NCBI GenBank assembly: GCA_041741535.1
Contig: JBGSJV010000170.1
Coordinates: 21,494 to 85,493 of the forward strand
Origin: M30B19 sp041741535
GTDB lineage: Bacteria; Planctomycetota; Planctomycetia; Pirellulales; Pirellulaceae
Length of the DNA stretch: 64,000 nucleotides
Reading direction: 5' to 3'
Positions 17,865 through 26,934 of this stretch are shown here, piece after piece. Positions within the stretch are counted from its first letter, which is position 1, and every line of letters begins with the position of its first letter. Below the pieces are notes generated by a model. The model did not search any database. It worked only from the letters and a program-made list of their open reading frames with translations, and was not told where the DNA came from. The translations under genes and the position numbers were made by a program.

Positions 17865-19285
17865 GATTTATCCTGATTCGGACCGTTTAATATCGCGTAA
17901 CGGCCCGTATGCAATCCATAGCTTTCGAGCACTTCGGCGGTCAAATCCGAGGCTTGCTTAGGACCACCCAACTTCAAATACCAAACTCGCCCAACGGAGT
18001 TGCGAATGAATTGCTCCAGTCCTCGCCGTGAGATCCCGGGACAATTGAACATGCTTATCGAGTTCAGCAGCGGAAACAATGGTACCTGAGCAAAAATTCG
18101 ATCGTCAATCTTCGCGCAGCCATCCAAAATCAACTCCCGCAGCTGGGGATATTTGGCCAGTTGCGCGATTTCCGCACATGAGATGTCGGTACCGCTCAGG
18201 TCGACTACGCGAACCTGATGGTCCATGACTCGCTCCAGTTCAACCGACCAGTGCTCTGAGGGAATTTCCCGATTCACCCGACGGACACGGTCTTTGTCGC
18301 GTACCAAGTAGGGGCGATGGTTTTGGCCCATCGCCGCTCGTTTCGTCGAACCAAGTAAACTGTTGGCAAACTCGGCAACACTTGCGAATCGATCAGCGGG
18401 CGATATCTGTAAAGCCCGTTCAAGGACCGGAGCCACGCGGGCATCCAGCGAACCAGAGGAAATGCACAGGCCACCTTGGTTCGTTCGCGTTGGAATTTCT
18501 CCACTAAGGCAAGAATAGATGGTTGCCGCCAGTGAAAACTGATCCACGCGCAACCAGCCTTGTTCACCCTGAGGAGACTTCGATTGTTCGGGCGCACCGT
18601 ACGCGCGCGTTCGCCAACCATCCAAGCTCCCGGCCGGTGCCATGCTCCAGCGACTCAAGCCCCAATCCGCAACGTATGGCTTGCCCGAATTGGCTTCCAC
18701 CAAGATATTGGCCGGCTTGATGTCGCAATGCAGAAAGCCTCGCTCGTTGGCGAACGAAACTGCTTGACAGATGTCGTAGAAAAATCGTGCGGACTTTTCG
18801 CCCCAGGACCAGGGAAACTGGTGCTCGATCCAGAAGTGAATCAGGTTCTTGGCCGCCGCTTCCGTGCACGCTGCAACACCGACGTCTTTCAATCTCTGCA
18901 AAGCCGCTGCCAATGCGGCTCGCAATTGACCTTGATCACCGCCTTCACGCGGCAATCCAGCGATCACTTGTCGCACCGTATCCAACGAGCAGCCCTCGAC
19001 GTAGCTCATCCGCATGGCCAAAAGCGGGCCAAAGATCTCAAAATCTTCGAAGAGCAGAATATGCGGATGTCGCATATTCAGCAGTCGGGTCGCTTCGTTC
19101 TGGAGCGCCGTCGCAGTCGCTGGTGACGTTGTCGGCGCTAGTCGCGTCAATTTCAACGCCGAGACTTTCTCAGGAAGATGTCGCAATCGCACTTGCCACA
19201 CCTCGCCCATTCCCCCTTGTCCCAAGCGCCGAATCAAATCGTAACGCCGCTTCACGTCCGTCAACAATTCCTCCGGTAAAGACAT
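17861..19285 (-). CDS. Ser/Thr protein kinase with C-terminal leucine-rich repeats
   Basis: A 474-residue Hanks-type kinase. The glycine loop GQGGMGEVW and ALK lysine are present; the catalytic loop is HCDIKPANIL rather than HRD, the metal loop is DWG rather than DFG, and a GAPEQ activation-segment end follows. Catalytic aspartates remain, so activity is possible. Compared with typical planctomycete kinases it lacks a membrane helix. The C-terminal 130 residues contain leucine-rich repeats (VVDLSGTDISCAEIAQLA, LRELILDGCAKI). The start at 19285 follows GGAG; the ORF could extend 11 codons further. Confidence 0.8.
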   Translation of the reverse strand: MSLPEELLTDVKRRYDLIRRLGQGGMGEVWQVRLRHLPEKVSALKLTRLAPTTSPATATALQNEATRLLNMRHPHILLFEDFEIFGPLLAMRMSYVEGCSLDTVRQVIAGLPREGGDQGQLRAALAAALQRLKDVGVAACTEAAAKNLIHFWIEHQFPWSWGEKSARFFYDICQAVSFANERGFLHCDIKPANILVEANSGKPYVADWGLSRWSMAPAGSLDGWRTRAYGAPEQSKSPQGEQGWLRVDQFSLAATIYSCLSGEIPTRTNQGGLCISSGSLDARVAPVLERALQISPADRFASVAEFANSLLGSTKRAAMGQNHRPYLVRDKDRVRRVNREIPSEHWSVELERVMDHQVRVVDLSGTDISCAEIAQLAKYPQLRELILDGCAKIDDRIFAQVPLFPLLNSISMFNCPGISRRGLEQFIRNSVGRVWYLKLGGPKQASDLTAEVLESYGLHTGRYAILNGPNQDKS

Positions 19286-19371
19286 CCGCAACTCCGAAAT
19301 ACGCCAAGGGCTAACCAATTTTCTGTCGTCCGGGTTTGCCTAGCCGCCTATTGAATCCTGGCCCACAAGAT

Positions 19372-20745
19372 TCACGGGACCTTCGTTCTCTCTTGTTCTC
19401 GCTCCAAGATGCGACACTCCAATACATATGAGGGTTGGAGTCGATTGGCCCCAACTTCAAACGGCACTCCATCAACCATAAGCCGAGCACCAAGCTTTAG
19501 CGGGATCGGCCAAAAGGCAGGGAAGATCGATTGGTCCGATCGGGCATCACGCACAACACTCGGCGATTGTAACCAGTACTCTCCCCCCATAAACCAGATG
19601 AGCGAATGGCTTCTTAGCCCGGGATGCGCGAGAGCGCAGTCATCTCGTGGCGGACCGACCAGACACCGCAGTGGCACCAATACCACGACCTCCGCCCCAT
19701 CGACATTTTCGCCCCCCGCGCGTTCCAGACGCAGGGCAACTCGGCCGCTTTTAAGATCACGCGAGTCCGCTAAGAAGTGAGCAATCTGTTGCATGGGTCC
19801 GATTGGGTTCGTTCCAGGTATTGATGACGTAAACAGCCGAGCGATAAAGCCGAGTGACACAAAGTTGATCGCACCGGCCTTGCTGGCCATGCGCTCCGCA
19901 TCGAATCGGAATGTCTCACCGTCCTTCGTCAATTGAACGGTTTTGCTTGGCGAATAGCCGACGGTCGTACCGTAGGTCGACGTGTCTTTCACGACAAACC
20001 CATCGGACTGCGACACAATCACAGCGTGGTTTCTACTGATCAGTTCTTGCCTTTTCGCGCGATTTTTATCCGACTCATCCAACTTTCTCAACACAACGCT
20101 GCAGGGCAACACGTCCGCCTCCGGTGTCCGGTTTCGCCCGAGTACCACCGGCTCGTCCCCTCCAACCAAATAGTAGCAAGTTGGACGGTCCACATCCCCG
20201 ATCCGAAGATTTAGCTTACGCGACTCCGGATCGGACTTGAGGCTCACCGACAGCTCTTCCCGCCATACCAACCCTTGCGAATACCAATCACTAACCTTAA
20301 CCGATGAAGTGCCTTGGTAGTCCGAGATTTCGATAGGGCTGTAAACGACCGCCTGGTCCTTGGCTTGGTTGACGATCTGGATTCGGTCGCCATCTCTTTG
20401 GAACGTCAAGTACGCAGAATAGGTACAACCCCAAAACCACAAGTAGACGTTCAGCGAATCTTCAATCAATACCTGCTCCTGCCAACGATGTTGCTCGGGC
20501 GCGACGACCAACCAATCACCGCGCAATTCCATGCGATTGCTGTAGATTGCGATTCGGCATGAATCAATCGTTGAGCAAAACCCTGGGAACCGCACGGAAA
20601 ATCCGAGTCGACGGATGGACCCGTCAACTTCCACTTGCAATCGTAGTTCTGGGATCAGCGCCTCACGGCATTCCGGGCATCGCGCCGACCGCGAAAATGC
20701 GAACGATTTGCAGCCACAATTTGGACAACATCCAAGATAATGCAC
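19372..20745 (-). CDS. Zinc-ribbon FHA-domain protein
   Basis: A protein of about 457 residues with an N-terminal zinc ribbon (CPNC...CPEC) and a forkhead-associated domain in the middle: VVLGRN, SRNHAVI and DTSTYGTTV supply the Gly-Arg, Ser-Arg-x-His and Thr-x-Gly positions that bind phosphothreonine. It is the natural reader for the kinases coded at 17861 and 27589. The rest of the protein (about 120 residues before and 170 after) is unrecognised beta-rich sequence. The start is uncertain: I prefer the GTG at 20745, which has AAAGG nine bases upstream, to a TTG at 20790. Confidence 0.75.
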   Translation of the reverse strand: MHYLGCCPNCGCKSFAFSRSARCPECREALIPELRLQVEVDGSIRRLGFSVRFPGFCSTIDSCRIAIYSNRMELRGDWLVVAPEQHRWQEQVLIEDSLNVYLWFWGCTYSAYLTFQRDGDRIQIVNQAKDQAVVYSPIEISDYQGTSSVKVSDWYSQGLVWREELSVSLKSDPESRKLNLRIGDVDRPTCYYLVGGDEPVVLGRNRTPEADVLPCSVVLRKLDESDKNRAKRQELISRNHAVIVSQSDGFVVKDTSTYGTTVGYSPSKTVQLTKDGETFRFDAERMASKAGAINFVSLGFIARLFTSSIPGTNPIGPMQQIAHFLADSRDLKSGRVALRLERAGGENVDGAEVVVLVPLRCLVGPPRDDCALAHPGLRSHSLIWFMGGEYWLQSPSVVRDARSDQSIFPAFWPIPLKLGARLMVDGVPFEVGANRLQPSYVLECRILEREQERTKVP

Positions 20746-20935
20746 AGACCAAAGCCTTTCTCTATCAAAATGAACGAGGCTTGTCGACAAAGCCTCGCAT
20801 CTTCATTTCAAGAAGTTTCATGATCGAAACGTGCCGCTGTGTGACACTCCGCTCCAACCTTCTTATAACGTTCCAATGGTACTCCGCCGAGGGAGCGAAA
20901 GCAATCAAATGTGCCTTCGCTCCACCGACCTTCGG

Positions 20936-21541
20936 CTACGCGGTAGTATTGGCAAAATCTGGGCCATGGGACGACTCGGTGTTCGCCAATGTCGCCTCGC
21001 CGGAAAACCCTTTATCGCCGGCTGCTAACGACATAGCCTCCAGGATGTTGGTCAACGTGGCTTCCGACTCTCGGTCGTGAGATCCATCCGTTTGCAACAT
21101 CTCTTCCACCACTCGGGCGTTTTGATCCAAGCGATCGATTTCCAAGCGACTTTCAATCAACAACTGCTCCATGTTCTGCAACTCGCGCAGATCAACACCG
21201 CCGCTGACTTCCTTGATCCGAGCCAGCTCCTCGGAAAACTCCAATTGCCCCTCGATCATGCTGTAATGTTGGATTTGTTTCTCCAAAATCAACGCCAATC
21301 GCTCGCGACCTTTGAACTGGGATTCCAAACGTACGATTTCGCGAGCTTTTTGACGACGCAGATTTTCGTTGGGCTGCTGAACGCCCGACTGAAACAACTC
21401 TTGCTTCCGCGACTCCAACACCCCGATTTCCCGGCACAAACACCGCGAGCGATGTTCCAGTGTCATTCGTTTGCGGCGAACGGTCTCCATGGACGGCAAG
21501 CTTGACTGTGTGGCTTTTCTATTGGCACCAAATTTGAACAT
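20936..21541 (-). CDS. Small helical protein, possible ESCRT-III-like paralogue
   Basis: A 201-residue, almost entirely helical protein. A basic first long helix (about 25-60) and a second (70-110) are followed by an acidic segment with LRELQNMEQLLIESRLEID, which lines up in place and character with the PKQLAKLQEGM region of the ESCRT-III-like neighbour at 22769. The start follows GGAGAAAATAGC, a context almost identical to that of the gene at 24676. It belongs to the five-gene Vps4-like cluster. Alternatives are a PspA/Vipp1-like or plain coiled-coil protein. Confidence 0.45.
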   Translation of the reverse strand: MFKFGANRKATQSSLPSMETVRRKRMTLEHRSRCLCREIGVLESRKQELFQSGVQQPNENLRRQKAREIVRLESQFKGRERLALILEKQIQHYSMIEGQLEFSEELARIKEVSGGVDLRELQNMEQLLIESRLEIDRLDQNARVVEEMLQTDGSHDRESEATLTNILEAMSLAAGDKGFSGEATLANTESSHGPDFANTTA

Positions 21542-21680
21542 GCTATTTTCTCCACTTGAAAAAAATGCGATGCCCAGGGGCATCGCAGACAGTAAAACAT
21601 TTGGCGTTGATTCACTCGACCAACGCCGTTAAACACATGACGAACGATCGATCACCGAATTTGCATCCGTCCCGACATTC

Positions 21681-21780
21681 CTAGTGCTTTGTCACCACTT
21701 GATTTTGGGGACGGACTGGTAAAGGGGTCAGGAGTCCATTGTGCAAAGCACCCGAAGGGCCATTCCGGCAATTGACTATC
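21681..21780. repeat. Inverted-repeat element, family 3, truncated copy
   Basis: Begins CTAGTGCTTTGTCAC and shares GGACTGGTAAAGGGGTCAG and CACCCGAAGGGCC with the element at 7393-7535 (in opposite orientation). The distal inverted repeat is not evident. It lies between two of the ESCRT-like genes. Confidence 0.55.
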
Positions 21781-21826
21781 ACGGTCATGCACCAAATCAA
21801 CAGCTCGCTTGTTCGACAACTACAAA

Positions 21827-22489
21827 CTAAGCCGTCAGTGGTCGTTTGATCGTCGCCAGGGAATGGAACTGGCCACAGGCTGTGTCGCCCGCTATCGCCA
21901 TTGAACCAAGGACCGGCGAAACTTCGGACGCTGGCTGACGTGGGGCAGGGCAGTCGACCGAGTTCTTGCCGGCCGAAATGCTAGCCGCCAAGATTTCATC
22001 TAGTCTCTGTTGCTCGGTTTGGCACTCCATCGTTTCGCAGATTCCCGTCAACCCTTCGTCCAACAGGGTCGCCGACTCGATCAGGTCACGGGTTTTCTCC
22101 TGGACGCGAGCGACGCGATCCAAGGTCTCCTCAGCGGTTGGCAGCAATACACCACCGGGAGTCGCCAGTTCTTCCAAGTCCGCAGCACCGCGCAACACCC
22201 GCACGACGCGAACCAATTGATTGATTTGCGCGTTTTTGAGCGAGATCTTTTGATTCAAGGCGTCGATTCGCCGAGCATGCTGCAAACGCAGATGTGGCTC
22301 TTGAATCGTGTCTAGTTTTCGCTTGTGCGTGTCAAGCTCGCGATGCAGAACGTCCAACTCTTGCTCGGCGTATTGGATCTTTTGGTCCTGAGCCATCAGT
22401 GACTGTTGTCGATCCAAGTTTTGCTCGGGAACAGCCAGCCCAAATCGCTGGACAAGCCAAGCCCAAAAGCTGCTAAATACGAATCGCAT
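21827..22489 (-). CDS. Small helical protein with amphipathic N-terminus, possible ESCRT-III-like paralogue
   Basis: A 220-residue protein. The first 20 residues (FVFSSFWAWLVQRFGLAV) form an aromatic, membrane-inserting-type helix. Long charged helices (about 30-110) form a probable hairpin, and a later acidic helix (TAEETLDRVARVQEKTRDLI) resembles the alpha-4 region of ESCRT-III. It has no signal peptide cleavage site that I can see. The ATG has AGGAG. It lies between the proteins at 20936 and 22769. Confidence 0.45.
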   Translation of the reverse strand: MRFVFSSFWAWLVQRFGLAVPEQNLDRQQSLMAQDQKIQYAEQELDVLHRELDTHKRKLDTIQEPHLRLQHARRIDALNQKISLKNAQINQLVRVVRVLRGAADLEELATPGGVLLPTAEETLDRVARVQEKTRDLIESATLLDEGLTGICETMECQTEQQRLDEILAASISAGKNSVDCPAPRQPASEVSPVLGSMAIAGDTACGQFHSLATIKRPLTA

Positions 22490-22768
22490 GTTCGATTCTC
22501 CTTCAAGGAAGTGGAGGGATGGATTGGAAGGAATGATTCGGCGAGCGATCGTCTGATACCGACTCGCACAAAATGAACCCCGACCGGTGGTGGCCTAAAG
22601 AGAATAGGAAATGGTGGCTGAATTCCTTGCGAAAAAACTTCGCAAAGAAGAGCGCACCGTGCCGTGACGATTCCTGAACGGAACCACGCTTATGGGAGCG
22701 GCCCGCCTATCAGACCACGGTGCTGGGCGGTGCCCCGCCCATCGATTGCCGTCCAAGACGCCGGTCCA

Positions 22769-23386
22769 TCAGGCAGGAACGCGAGTCGCGAACTTTTGGA
22801 TCGCCGCCCGAAAGGCTTCGTCGTTGCCGTTGGAAAGCGACCCCGCCGGAGCCGAGTCCCAAACTTCGGGCTCCGCCGCAACCTGGGCCGATTCTTGCCA
22901 CTGCCGAGTCTCTTCGATTTCGATGCTGGTCGCCGTTTCCAGGAAATCATCCATCCGTTGCTGATGGAGATTGGCCGTGCTGAGTGCGGTCGACATCCCC
23001 TCTTGGAGTTTCGCCAATTGTTTGGGATTTGCCTCGCGCATGATGACGTCACACATGCCCTTCATGGCCTCGACGAAGTCTGCTGCGACTGTGATTTCGT
23101 CGCGACGCAGTTCGAGAACCTCGATTTTCAGCAGGAACCGCTCCAAGCGATTGATGGTGCGGTTGGCATCGCCGTACATCCGCGCGCATTGATTGAATTG
23201 TTCCTGATCATTCAGACGAAAGGCTCGGTGAGCTGTTTTGTAATAGGCCTCGGCCTGTCCGCGACATTTGTTGATTTGCCGACGGATCTTCTGCTTTCCC
23301 GCCTGAACTTTCATTCGAGACTCTTCGGCGGTTACTCCGCCAGCAAACACCAGTTGAATCAAGCTGCTCAAGAATTTCACGACCAT
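22769..23386 (-). CDS. ESCRT-III (Vps2/CHMP-like) protein
   Basis: A 205-residue protein that I judge the clearest ESCRT-III homologue here. An N-terminal hydrophobic helix (VVKFLSSLIQLVFAGG) precedes a basic first helix (MKVQAGKQKIRRQINKCR) and a second long helix. Then comes a VEAMKGMCDVIMREANPKQL...AKLQ stretch with MDDFLETA after it, closely following the AMKGV...LPQIQKIMMEF...MNDAID layout of CHMP2/Vps2. The end (AFRAAIQKFATR) has hydrophobics spaced as in a MIM1 motif, the site by which ESCRT-III proteins bind MIT domains. It lies just 27 bp downstream of the Vps4-like ATPase. A PspA/Vipp1 relative is the main alternative. Confidence 0.6.
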   Translation of the reverse strand: MVVKFLSSLIQLVFAGGVTAEESRMKVQAGKQKIRRQINKCRGQAEAYYKTAHRAFRLNDQEQFNQCARMYGDANRTINRLERFLLKIEVLELRRDEITVAADFVEAMKGMCDVIMREANPKQLAKLQEGMSTALSTANLHQQRMDDFLETATSIEIEETRQWQESAQVAAEPEVWDSAPAGSLSNGNDEAFRAAIQKFATRVPA

Positions 23387-23413
23387 GATGGAAGGTTCCT
23401 TGTGGGTTGGTGG

Positions 23414-24625
23414 TTAGGCTTGGCCTTGCTGCCAAGCTTGATAGGGTTGCAAGTCCAGGTTTCCACAACGCGGCATCTTTTCGATTTGACCCAACAATTC
23501 TTCCCGACGAATCGGCAGGGTTCGCAGTTGGTAAGCCTGACAATCTTCCAAAGGTCGGTTTACTTGCTTGAGGTCGGGGTTGGCTCGGCGCAACATCTTC
23601 TGAATAGCCGCGCGGCACAAATGCGATAAATCGCGACCACTCCAACCATTCGTCAAGCGAGCCATCTCGTCCAAGTCTGTTGACGGAACGGAAAAACCCC
23701 GTCGTGGCAGCTCCAGTTCCAAAATTTGTCGCCGCGTTTGTTCGTTCGGTGGCGGAATAAAAACCTGCTCGCCGAATCGGCTCAGCAACGCGGGATCCAA
23801 TGCCCACGGCTCATTTGTCGAACCGATGGTCAAAACGAGCGGACATCCCGAACTTTTCGCATGGAGTCCCGCCATTTCCGCCAGCAGGCTACCCATGAAC
23901 TGAGCACTGGCATCCGACCGATTTTCGCCACTGCGACCACACACCAACTTGTCGATTTCGTCGATGAAGACGACACTCGGAGCCATCTGCCGAGCGACCT
24001 CGTACAAGCGTTCCAGCAACTTGCTGCTTTCCCCGTACCATTTGCTGAGGATGTTGCCTGCACTTACCTTGAAAAAGGTCCCGGCAACCGTGTTGCTGAC
24101 CGCCGCAGCCACCAAAGTTTTGCCGGTCCCGGGTGGCCCATACAACAAGATCCCCGACGGTTCTTCGATGCGTACACCTGGCGGTCGCTGGGCCAATGAC
24201 AAGTTCAAGCGGAACACGATGTCGTCGCGCAGGTCGTCCAAGCCGGCTATTTCCGTCCATTTCACATCGGACTTGTCAATCATCGACATGACTTGGGCCG
24301 TCAACGAATCCTGATCGTCCGGAGAAACTGTGCGCACGCGATTGGTCTTGTCTGTCGAACTAGGCTTGTCGTTCGATTTGGGCTTGTCTTTGGACCGGGA
24401 AGACTTTGCCGCTACACTGGCCGCACGATAACGCTGTGCCAATTCCAAATAACGTTGTTTGGTTTGGGGAACCACGGCGTTCTCGCTATAGGTTGTCGCC
24501 AGCAACGCCGCGTCATGATAGGCTCGCGCCGCTTTATCCGTTTCGCCGTTGATTTCAAAATCTCGGGCTCGCTGGACAGCTCCTTCCATCAACGAATGCA
24601 GCGGTCCTGTCAAATTAACTTTCAT
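23414..24625 (-). CDS. Vps4-like AAA+ ATPase with N-terminal MIT-like domain
   Basis: A 403-residue AAA+ protein of the Vps4/katanin/spastin type. Walker A GPPGTGKT is at residues 163-170, the pore loop KWYGES near 195, Walker B FIDEID at about 219-224, a sensor-1-type STNEPW lies further on and an LLSRF arginine position follows. The N-terminal 70 residues form a helical bundle (GAVQRARDFEINGETDKAAR, AYHDAALLATTYSE, KQRYLELAQRYRAA) spaced like a MIT domain, joined by a hydrophilic linker. Vps4 disassembles ESCRT-III polymers; the neighbour at 22769 would be the substrate. The ATG at 24625 has GAAGGA. It is single-domain, without a beta-domain insertion that I can see. Confidence 0.8.
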   Translation of the reverse strand: MKVNLTGPLHSLMEGAVQRARDFEINGETDKAARAYHDAALLATTYSENAVVPQTKQRYLELAQRYRAASVAAKSSRSKDKPKSNDKPSSTDKTNRVRTVSPDDQDSLTAQVMSMIDKSDVKWTEIAGLDDLRDDIVFRLNLSLAQRPPGVRIEEPSGILLYGPPGTGKTLVAAAVSNTVAGTFFKVSAGNILSKWYGESSKLLERLYEVARQMAPSVVFIDEIDKLVCGRSGENRSDASAQFMGSLLAEMAGLHAKSSGCPLVLTIGSTNEPWALDPALLSRFGEQVFIPPPNEQTRRQILELELPRRGFSVPSTDLDEMARLTNGWSGRDLSHLCRAAIQKMLRRANPDLKQVNRPLEDCQAYQLRTLPIRREELLGQIEKMPRCGNLDLQPYQAWQQGQA

Positions 24626-24675
24626 GATCCTTCTTTCCTTATCGATTCCAGATGGTAGAGGTGAAGCCTGCAGCA

Positions 24676-25323
24676 TTACGTGGCGTAGATCGCCACGGGT
24701 GCACGGGGGTTGAGCCGTAGGTCCATCGGCGAAACTTGCGTGGTCGGCGCTGTCGCTTCCGGCAACGTTGGTAATGTTTCTGCCTTGGCCATTTGCTCCA
24801 ACCAAAAACTCACGGGGTGACTTGTCTGAGAGTCCGTCGGAAGCACATCCGCCTCCCAAGCGGCTTGTTGATGACTGGCTTGCGCCAACTGCTCATGGAG
24901 CTGGCGGAATTCAAGTTGGTTTTTCTGCAGCAACTCTTCCGTCCATTCGCTCGCCGGTAGGCCGTTTGCTCGCAGTTCGATCATCAATTCATATTGACCG
25001 GCCTGACAGTGCAGCAAATGGACTTGCCGTTCGATCAGATTGCACAACTTCTGTTTGAAGCCGATCCGTTGTTCGATGGCCGCGATCAAACCAGCTTGAA
25101 TGCGACGAATCGCGACGCTTTTTGTCGCCAATCCGTCTTGGAAGCAGCGTTGTTTCTCGCGTTCCAAATCTTCTACTTGGCGAACGTAACGACGGCCGTC
25201 ACTTTCCAACATCAACCGACAGCCGTGAATCTGTTGGAGTTTCTGCGGCAACGAGGGCTCCGCTGGATTCCATCCCGGAAACAGTCCCATCAACCAAGAC
25301 CAGAACCAATTCTTTGTCATCAT
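24676..25323 (-). CDS. Small helical protein with amphipathic N-terminus, possible ESCRT-III-like paralogue
   Basis: A 215-residue protein that begins with a tryptophan-rich membrane-binding-type helix (NWFWSWLMGLFPGW), continues with a long charged helical hairpin (about 25-120), and ends with a proline-rich tail. The acidic segment WTEELLQKNQLEFRQLHEQL occupies the place of the later ESCRT-III helix. It resembles the proteins at 20936 and 21827 in size and build. GGAG lies nine bases before the paired ATG at 25323. It precedes the Vps4-like gene in the same direction, with about 50 bp between. Confidence 0.45.
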   Translation of the reverse strand: MMTKNWFWSWLMGLFPGWNPAEPSLPQKLQQIHGCRLMLESDGRRYVRQVEDLEREKQRCFQDGLATKSVAIRRIQAGLIAAIEQRIGFKQKLCNLIERQVHLLHCQAGQYELMIELRANGLPASEWTEELLQKNQLEFRQLHEQLAQASHQQAAWEADVLPTDSQTSHPVSFWLEQMAKAETLPTLPEATAPTTQVSPMDLRLNPRAPVAIYAT

Positions 25324-25624
25324 TTGAGTTTTCTCCATGAAGAAAGGTTTGTGATTGGGCAGCAGCCCATAAACGCTTAGCAAATCGGCGGGAGCGGTGA
25401 CTGGCGTACCACGCCCGACGAAAAGGGTTAAGCGAAAAACGACGCTTGCGAGTGCCATCTGGCATCGACGAGACTCCTAATCTGTTTCAGCTGTAACGAC
25501 GCTCACCAGATCGTGGCGAGTCTCCACCCCGTCGTAGCGACGCTCGGCAGAGTGTGGTTGCCATCCGCCCCACTCCACGCTCCGGCGAGCGTCACTCCGG
25601 AAGAAATTGAACGGCATTAAAGCA

Positions 25625-25729
25625 CTAGGCTTTGTCTCCAAAGGGGTCAGGCCCTTTCGAGAGCATGTAAAACCTCGGACAAAACCGACCCGACCAGAGC
25701 GGGTCAGTTCCCGTTTGAGACCAAGCCTA
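25625..25729. repeat. CTAGG inverted-repeat element, family 2
   Basis: About 105 bp from CTAGGCTTTGTCTCCAAAGG to GAGACCAAGCCTA, with a central AACCTCGGACAAAACCGACC like that of the 10027 copy. The last CTA provides the TAG stop of the minus-strand gene that starts upstream at 26794. The 25324-25624 stretch otherwise holds no gene that I can support. Confidence 0.75.
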
Positions 25730-26794
25730 ATGCGATGGCGCGGACGCCAGACAAACGGCATCGGCACATTTCCGCAGCAGGTCGCGGGTGATCTTTAGCA
25801 ACCGCTGGTGTTGGGGAACGGACAACTCAAGATGCTGTTGAAGAATACCGGTGCCGAACACGGTGATTTCGGCATCGTTCAATAGCGTTCGGCACTGGGA
25901 TTGTTTCACATCACCGACCAACACCAACAAGTCTTGAATGGCTCGTTTGAGATGTTTGTAGTCGGCACCCAAGTTCGAGTTGTCATTCTCAAAATCCAAG
26001 TTCGCGGCGACAACACGCTGCCACCGCTTGCGTAGCTCCGGCAACGGCCGAACCATCTGATAGATCGTGCCGACATCCATCGCCCAGTCTGGGCCATGTT
26101 CCGATATCATGGGGTGAACGACAACGATCAGCTCACCGCCTAAGAATCGCCTCTGATCAAAGAGGGGCTCCATGAAGTCGTACAGTCCCGTAATCCAGGC
26201 AGCGTCGGGATCCAGCGACCAGGCCGCAGGAAACGCCAGGTCATGGGTGACCTGACGTGTGTAGCCCGTCAACCCAGCGATGACACGTCCCCAATCACCC
26301 GAGTAAAGGTGAGCGCGAAACTGCTCCAAACATTCTTGCAGATGGTGCAATCGCCCGAGCGCCTGGGGACCAAACCCGGAGATGTATTCCAACGTCGGCA
26401 GGACACGATCCATCCAGATCTGCAGTCGGGGCATGACCTGCTCGTAATAGTTCTCACTGGAACACCCACCTTCCAAGAATTGGATCGTCAGCTGTTGCAT
26501 TGGTTGCAAGAAATCGCGGAGCTGGACACTGGCTTCAAATCCCATGACTTGTCCACCAGTCGTCAAGACGTGTTTTAACTTGTGGGAAGAATACTTTTCG
26601 GCTTCTCCCAAAAAGACCAACTGCTGTGCCTGCTGACTTTGTTCCAATTGGGTTAAGAGTTCATGAATCCAGGCCTCCCAATTTGCCGCGGTTGGCAACA
26701 GCTCCGACCATGGATTTGGCGCTGGCAATCGAGTGTTGGACGGTGGGTTCGTACTTTGTTCGTTTGATTTCATCGGGGGCTCGTTCTGAATCAA
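25727..26794 (-). CDS. Helical cytoplasmic protein of unknown function
   Basis: A protein of 355 residues (or 348 from a second ATG at 26773) that I do not recognise. It is mostly helical with many Trp and Gln residues and no membrane segment. Its gene lies between the membrane protein at 26935 and the ESCRT-like cluster and is probably part of the same transcription unit. Its stop codon comes from the family 2 repeat. Confidence 0.5.
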   Translation of the reverse strand: MIQNEPPMKSNEQSTNPPSNTRLPAPNPWSELLPTAANWEAWIHELLTQLEQSQQAQQLVFLGEAEKYSSHKLKHVLTTGGQVMGFEASVQLRDFLQPMQQLTIQFLEGGCSSENYYEQVMPRLQIWMDRVLPTLEYISGFGPQALGRLHHLQECLEQFRAHLYSGDWGRVIAGLTGYTRQVTHDLAFPAAWSLDPDAAWITGLYDFMEPLFDQRRFLGGELIVVVHPMISEHGPDWAMDVGTIYQMVRPLPELRKRWQRVVAANLDFENDNSNLGADYKHLKRAIQDLLVLVGDVKQSQCRTLLNDAEITVFGTGILQQHLELSVPQHQRLLKITRDLLRKCADAVCLASAPSH

Positions 26795-26934
26795 AGCGGG
26801 GCAGTGAAATGTCTGGGCATGAATCGAAATCCGATAGTGGCCAATCCGCTCCGACGGCGTTCACGCCGGTATAGCAGCAGATCGACCACCACGGACGACT
26901 CTGATTGACTGACAAGTGAAGACCAATGAACGAC

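Noticed and set aside
22664..23629. A 321-codon open frame on the plus strand
   Set aside because: It is antisense to the ESCRT-III-like and Vps4-like genes.
23414..24625. The AAA+ protein as ClpV for sheath recycling
   Set aside because: It has one AAA domain of Vps4 type with a MIT-like N-terminus; ClpV has two AAA domains and a Clp-N domain.
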